A DNA stretch of 64,000 nt from Bacteroidales bacterium (lineage in GTDB: Bacteria > Bacteroidota > Bacteroidia > Bacteroidales > GWA2-32-17): positions 1 through 64,000 of the forward strand of contig JABUFC010000001.1 in the NCBI GenBank assembly GCA_013314715.1, read 5' to 3'. The position numbers were made by a program, and so were the translations under genes. The notes below the pieces were generated by a model. The model did not search any database, was not told the DNA's origin, and saw only the letters and a list, made by a program, of their open reading frames with translations. Positions 62,636 to 64,000 of the stretch are shown here, one piece after another (position 1 is the first letter of the stretch; each line of letters starts with the position of its first letter).

Positions 62636-64000
62636 ATGATCAGCAAAATCATTCGTTTTAGTGTTAACAATAAGTTGTTGATTATACTCACAACGCTTAC
62701 CATTGCAGCATTTGGTATTTATTCAATTACTCAAATTCCATTAGGAGCAGTACCCGATATTACAAATAATCAGGTTCAAGTAATAACCACATCGCCCAAT
62801 TTATCAACTCAAGATGTAGAGCAATTTATAACTTACCCAATTGAATTGGAAATGTCGAATTTACCCGGTATAAAAGAAATTCGTTCTATATCGAAATTTG
62901 GTATTTCTTTAGTAACATTAGTTTTTGATGACGATATAGGTACTTATTTACCTCGTCAGCTAATATCAGAAAAATTAAATACCGTAAGCGAAAAAATTCC
63001 TGAAGGATTTGGAAAGCCATCTATGGGACCTATCACTACTGGATTGGGAGAAATTTATCAGTACATTTTAGATGTAAAACCCGGATATGAAAATAATTAT
63101 AGTGCGACTGACCTTAGAACCTTACAAGATTGGTATATTCGCCGTCAATTAGCAGGAATATCCGGAGTGGTAGAAATTAACTCATGGGGTGGGTATTTAA
63201 AGCAATACGAAATAGCCGTTAACCCTGAAAAGTTAAAAGCGTTGAATGTTTCTTTAATCGATGTTTATAATGCTCTTTATGCAAACAATAGCGTTGCAGG
63301 TGGAGCATATATTGAGAAAAACGACCAAAGCTATTTTATTCGTGGCGATGGTTTGATAAAGAATATCGATGAAATTTTAAAGATTGTAATTAAAACGAAT
63401 CAGTCTATACCTATTCTATTAAGCGATGTAGCAGAAGTTAGACAAGGTTATGCTACACGTTTTGGGGCTATTACTGCAAATGGTCAAGGCGAAAAAGTAT
63501 TGGGGCAAATAATGATGCTCAAAGGTGCTAATTCTAATTTGGTGATAAACGAAGTTAAAAATAGAGTAGCCGAAATTCAAAAACATTTGCCCGAAGGAGT
63601 TTTTATAAACCCTATCAACGATAGGAGCGAATTGATTGCTAAAACTACTTTTACGGTTTTAGAAAACTTAGTGTTTGGAAGTATTATTGTTTTTTTGATA
63701 GTGTTTTTATTGTTAGGTAATATTCGTTCATCAATTGTTATTTCATCGTTAATCCCTCTGGCATTGCTTTTTACCATTTCTATCATGTATTTAGTGGGTA
63801 TTGATGTGAATTTGATGAGTTTAGGTGCCTTAGATTTTGGAGTTATTATTGACGGTGCAGTCATTATTGTGGAATATATTATGGTTCAGCTATGGCTACA
63901 AAAAGATCAGTATTTTGCAAGTCAAAGTGACTTAGAACGTAAACGAATTTTAAACGCTGTTTCATACGATAGCACTTCAAAAATGATGAATTCAGCTATA
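62636..64000 (+). CDS. CzcA/CusA-type heavy-metal RND efflux pump (partial, 5' part)
   Basis: The first 455 codons of an RND pump; it runs off the window without a stop. MISKIIRFSVNNKLLIILTT is TM1, GAVPDITNNQVQV is the family opening, and PGIKEIRSISKFGISLVTLVF and GPITTGLGEIYQY are from the porter domain. GALDFGVIIDGAVIIVEY is the TM4 proton-relay motif of the HME group, with Tyr in place of the usual Asn at its end. It should export divalent or monovalent metal ions with membrane-fusion and outer-membrane partners not seen here. Which metal is unknown. Confidence 0.92.
   Translation, partial: MISKIIRFSVNNKLLIILTTLTIAAFGIYSITQIPLGAVPDITNNQVQVITTSPNLSTQDVEQFITYPIELEMSNLPGIKEIRSISKFGISLVTLVFDDDIGTYLPRQLISEKLNTVSEKIPEGFGKPSMGPITTGLGEIYQYILDVKPGYENNYSATDLRTLQDWYIRRQLAGISGVVEINSWGGYLKQYEIAVNPEKLKALNVSLIDVYNALYANNSVAGGAYIEKNDQSYFIRGDGLIKNIDEILKIVIKTNQSIPILLSDVAEVRQGYATRFGAITANGQGEKVLGQIMMLKGANSNLVINEVKNRVAEIQKHLPEGVFINPINDRSELIAKTTFTVLENLVFGSIIVFLIVFLLLGNIRSSIVISSLIPLALLFTISIMYLVGIDVNLMSLGALDFGVIIDGAVIIVEYIMVQLWLQKDQYFASQSDLERKRILNAVSYDSTSKMMNSAI

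Overview
This is an AT-rich window from an anaerobic or facultatively anaerobic member of the Bacteroidota (Bacteroidales-like). The evidence is: Bacteroidota-type promoters (TTTG, about 19-21 bp, TAnnTTTG) before many genes; type IX secretion (T9SS) cargo with SprB repeats and a PorP/SprF protein; the Bacteroidota gene order rpmB-rpmG-DUF4295-ftsY-rimO; a DAHP synthase fused to chorismate mutase; a membrane pyrophosphatase; and a three-subunit [FeFe]-hydrogenase. Nearly all genes lack Shine-Dalgarno sequences, as is usual in the phylum. The hydrogenase genes are the exception.

Layout. 1-5321: a PAS-rich protein whose kinase core looks dead, a small PAS protein, an isoaspartyl peptidase, and two envelope proteins of unknown function. 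5421-14645: a tight four-gene operon of AddA-like helicase-nuclease, CstA transporter, AddB-like nuclease, and a K+-channel pore fused to a 19-copy, 12-residue repeat solenoid. 14715-15849: a small HTH-like protein overlapping a serine acetyltransferase. 15956-27696: a surface region with a lipoprotein, a small secreted protein, two giant SprB-repeat adhesin-like proteins on either side of a PorP/SprF gene, and a GDCCVxC protein. 27849-30467 (-): aminotransferase, YqeY and a membrane ferredoxin, the last preceded by a 133-bp MITE-like element. 30822-32853 (-): a GANTC-type restriction-modification pair next to a structured repeat. 33167-36639: hydCBA, the bifurcating-type [FeFe]-hydrogenase, preceded by two tandem palindromes that resemble Rex operators.

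36765-41622 (-): era-der-lipoprotein-comEC. 41687-44692 (-): a MORN-like lipoprotein and hppA. 44935-49068 (-): a third SprB-repeat protein, with a type A sorting tail, and rarA. 49178-51667: an intact hybrid histidine kinase. 51679-54610 (-): the ribosomal protein/FtsY/RimO cluster. 54861-57620 (-): an FKBP-like lipoprotein, riboflavin synthase and DAHP synthase/chorismate mutase. 57729-64000: an OprB-like porin, an AsmA-GT51 fusion, heptose epimerase, a second GT51 enzyme, and the start of a CzcA-type metal efflux pump that runs off the window.

The best candidates for something new are the dodecapeptide-solenoid K+ channel and its operon with AddAB/CstA, the tandem operators before the hydrogenase, and the degenerate PAS hybrid kinase. 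No rRNA, tRNA, CRISPR array or complete insertion sequence was seen. All functional calls rest on motif recognition by eye; no database search was run.
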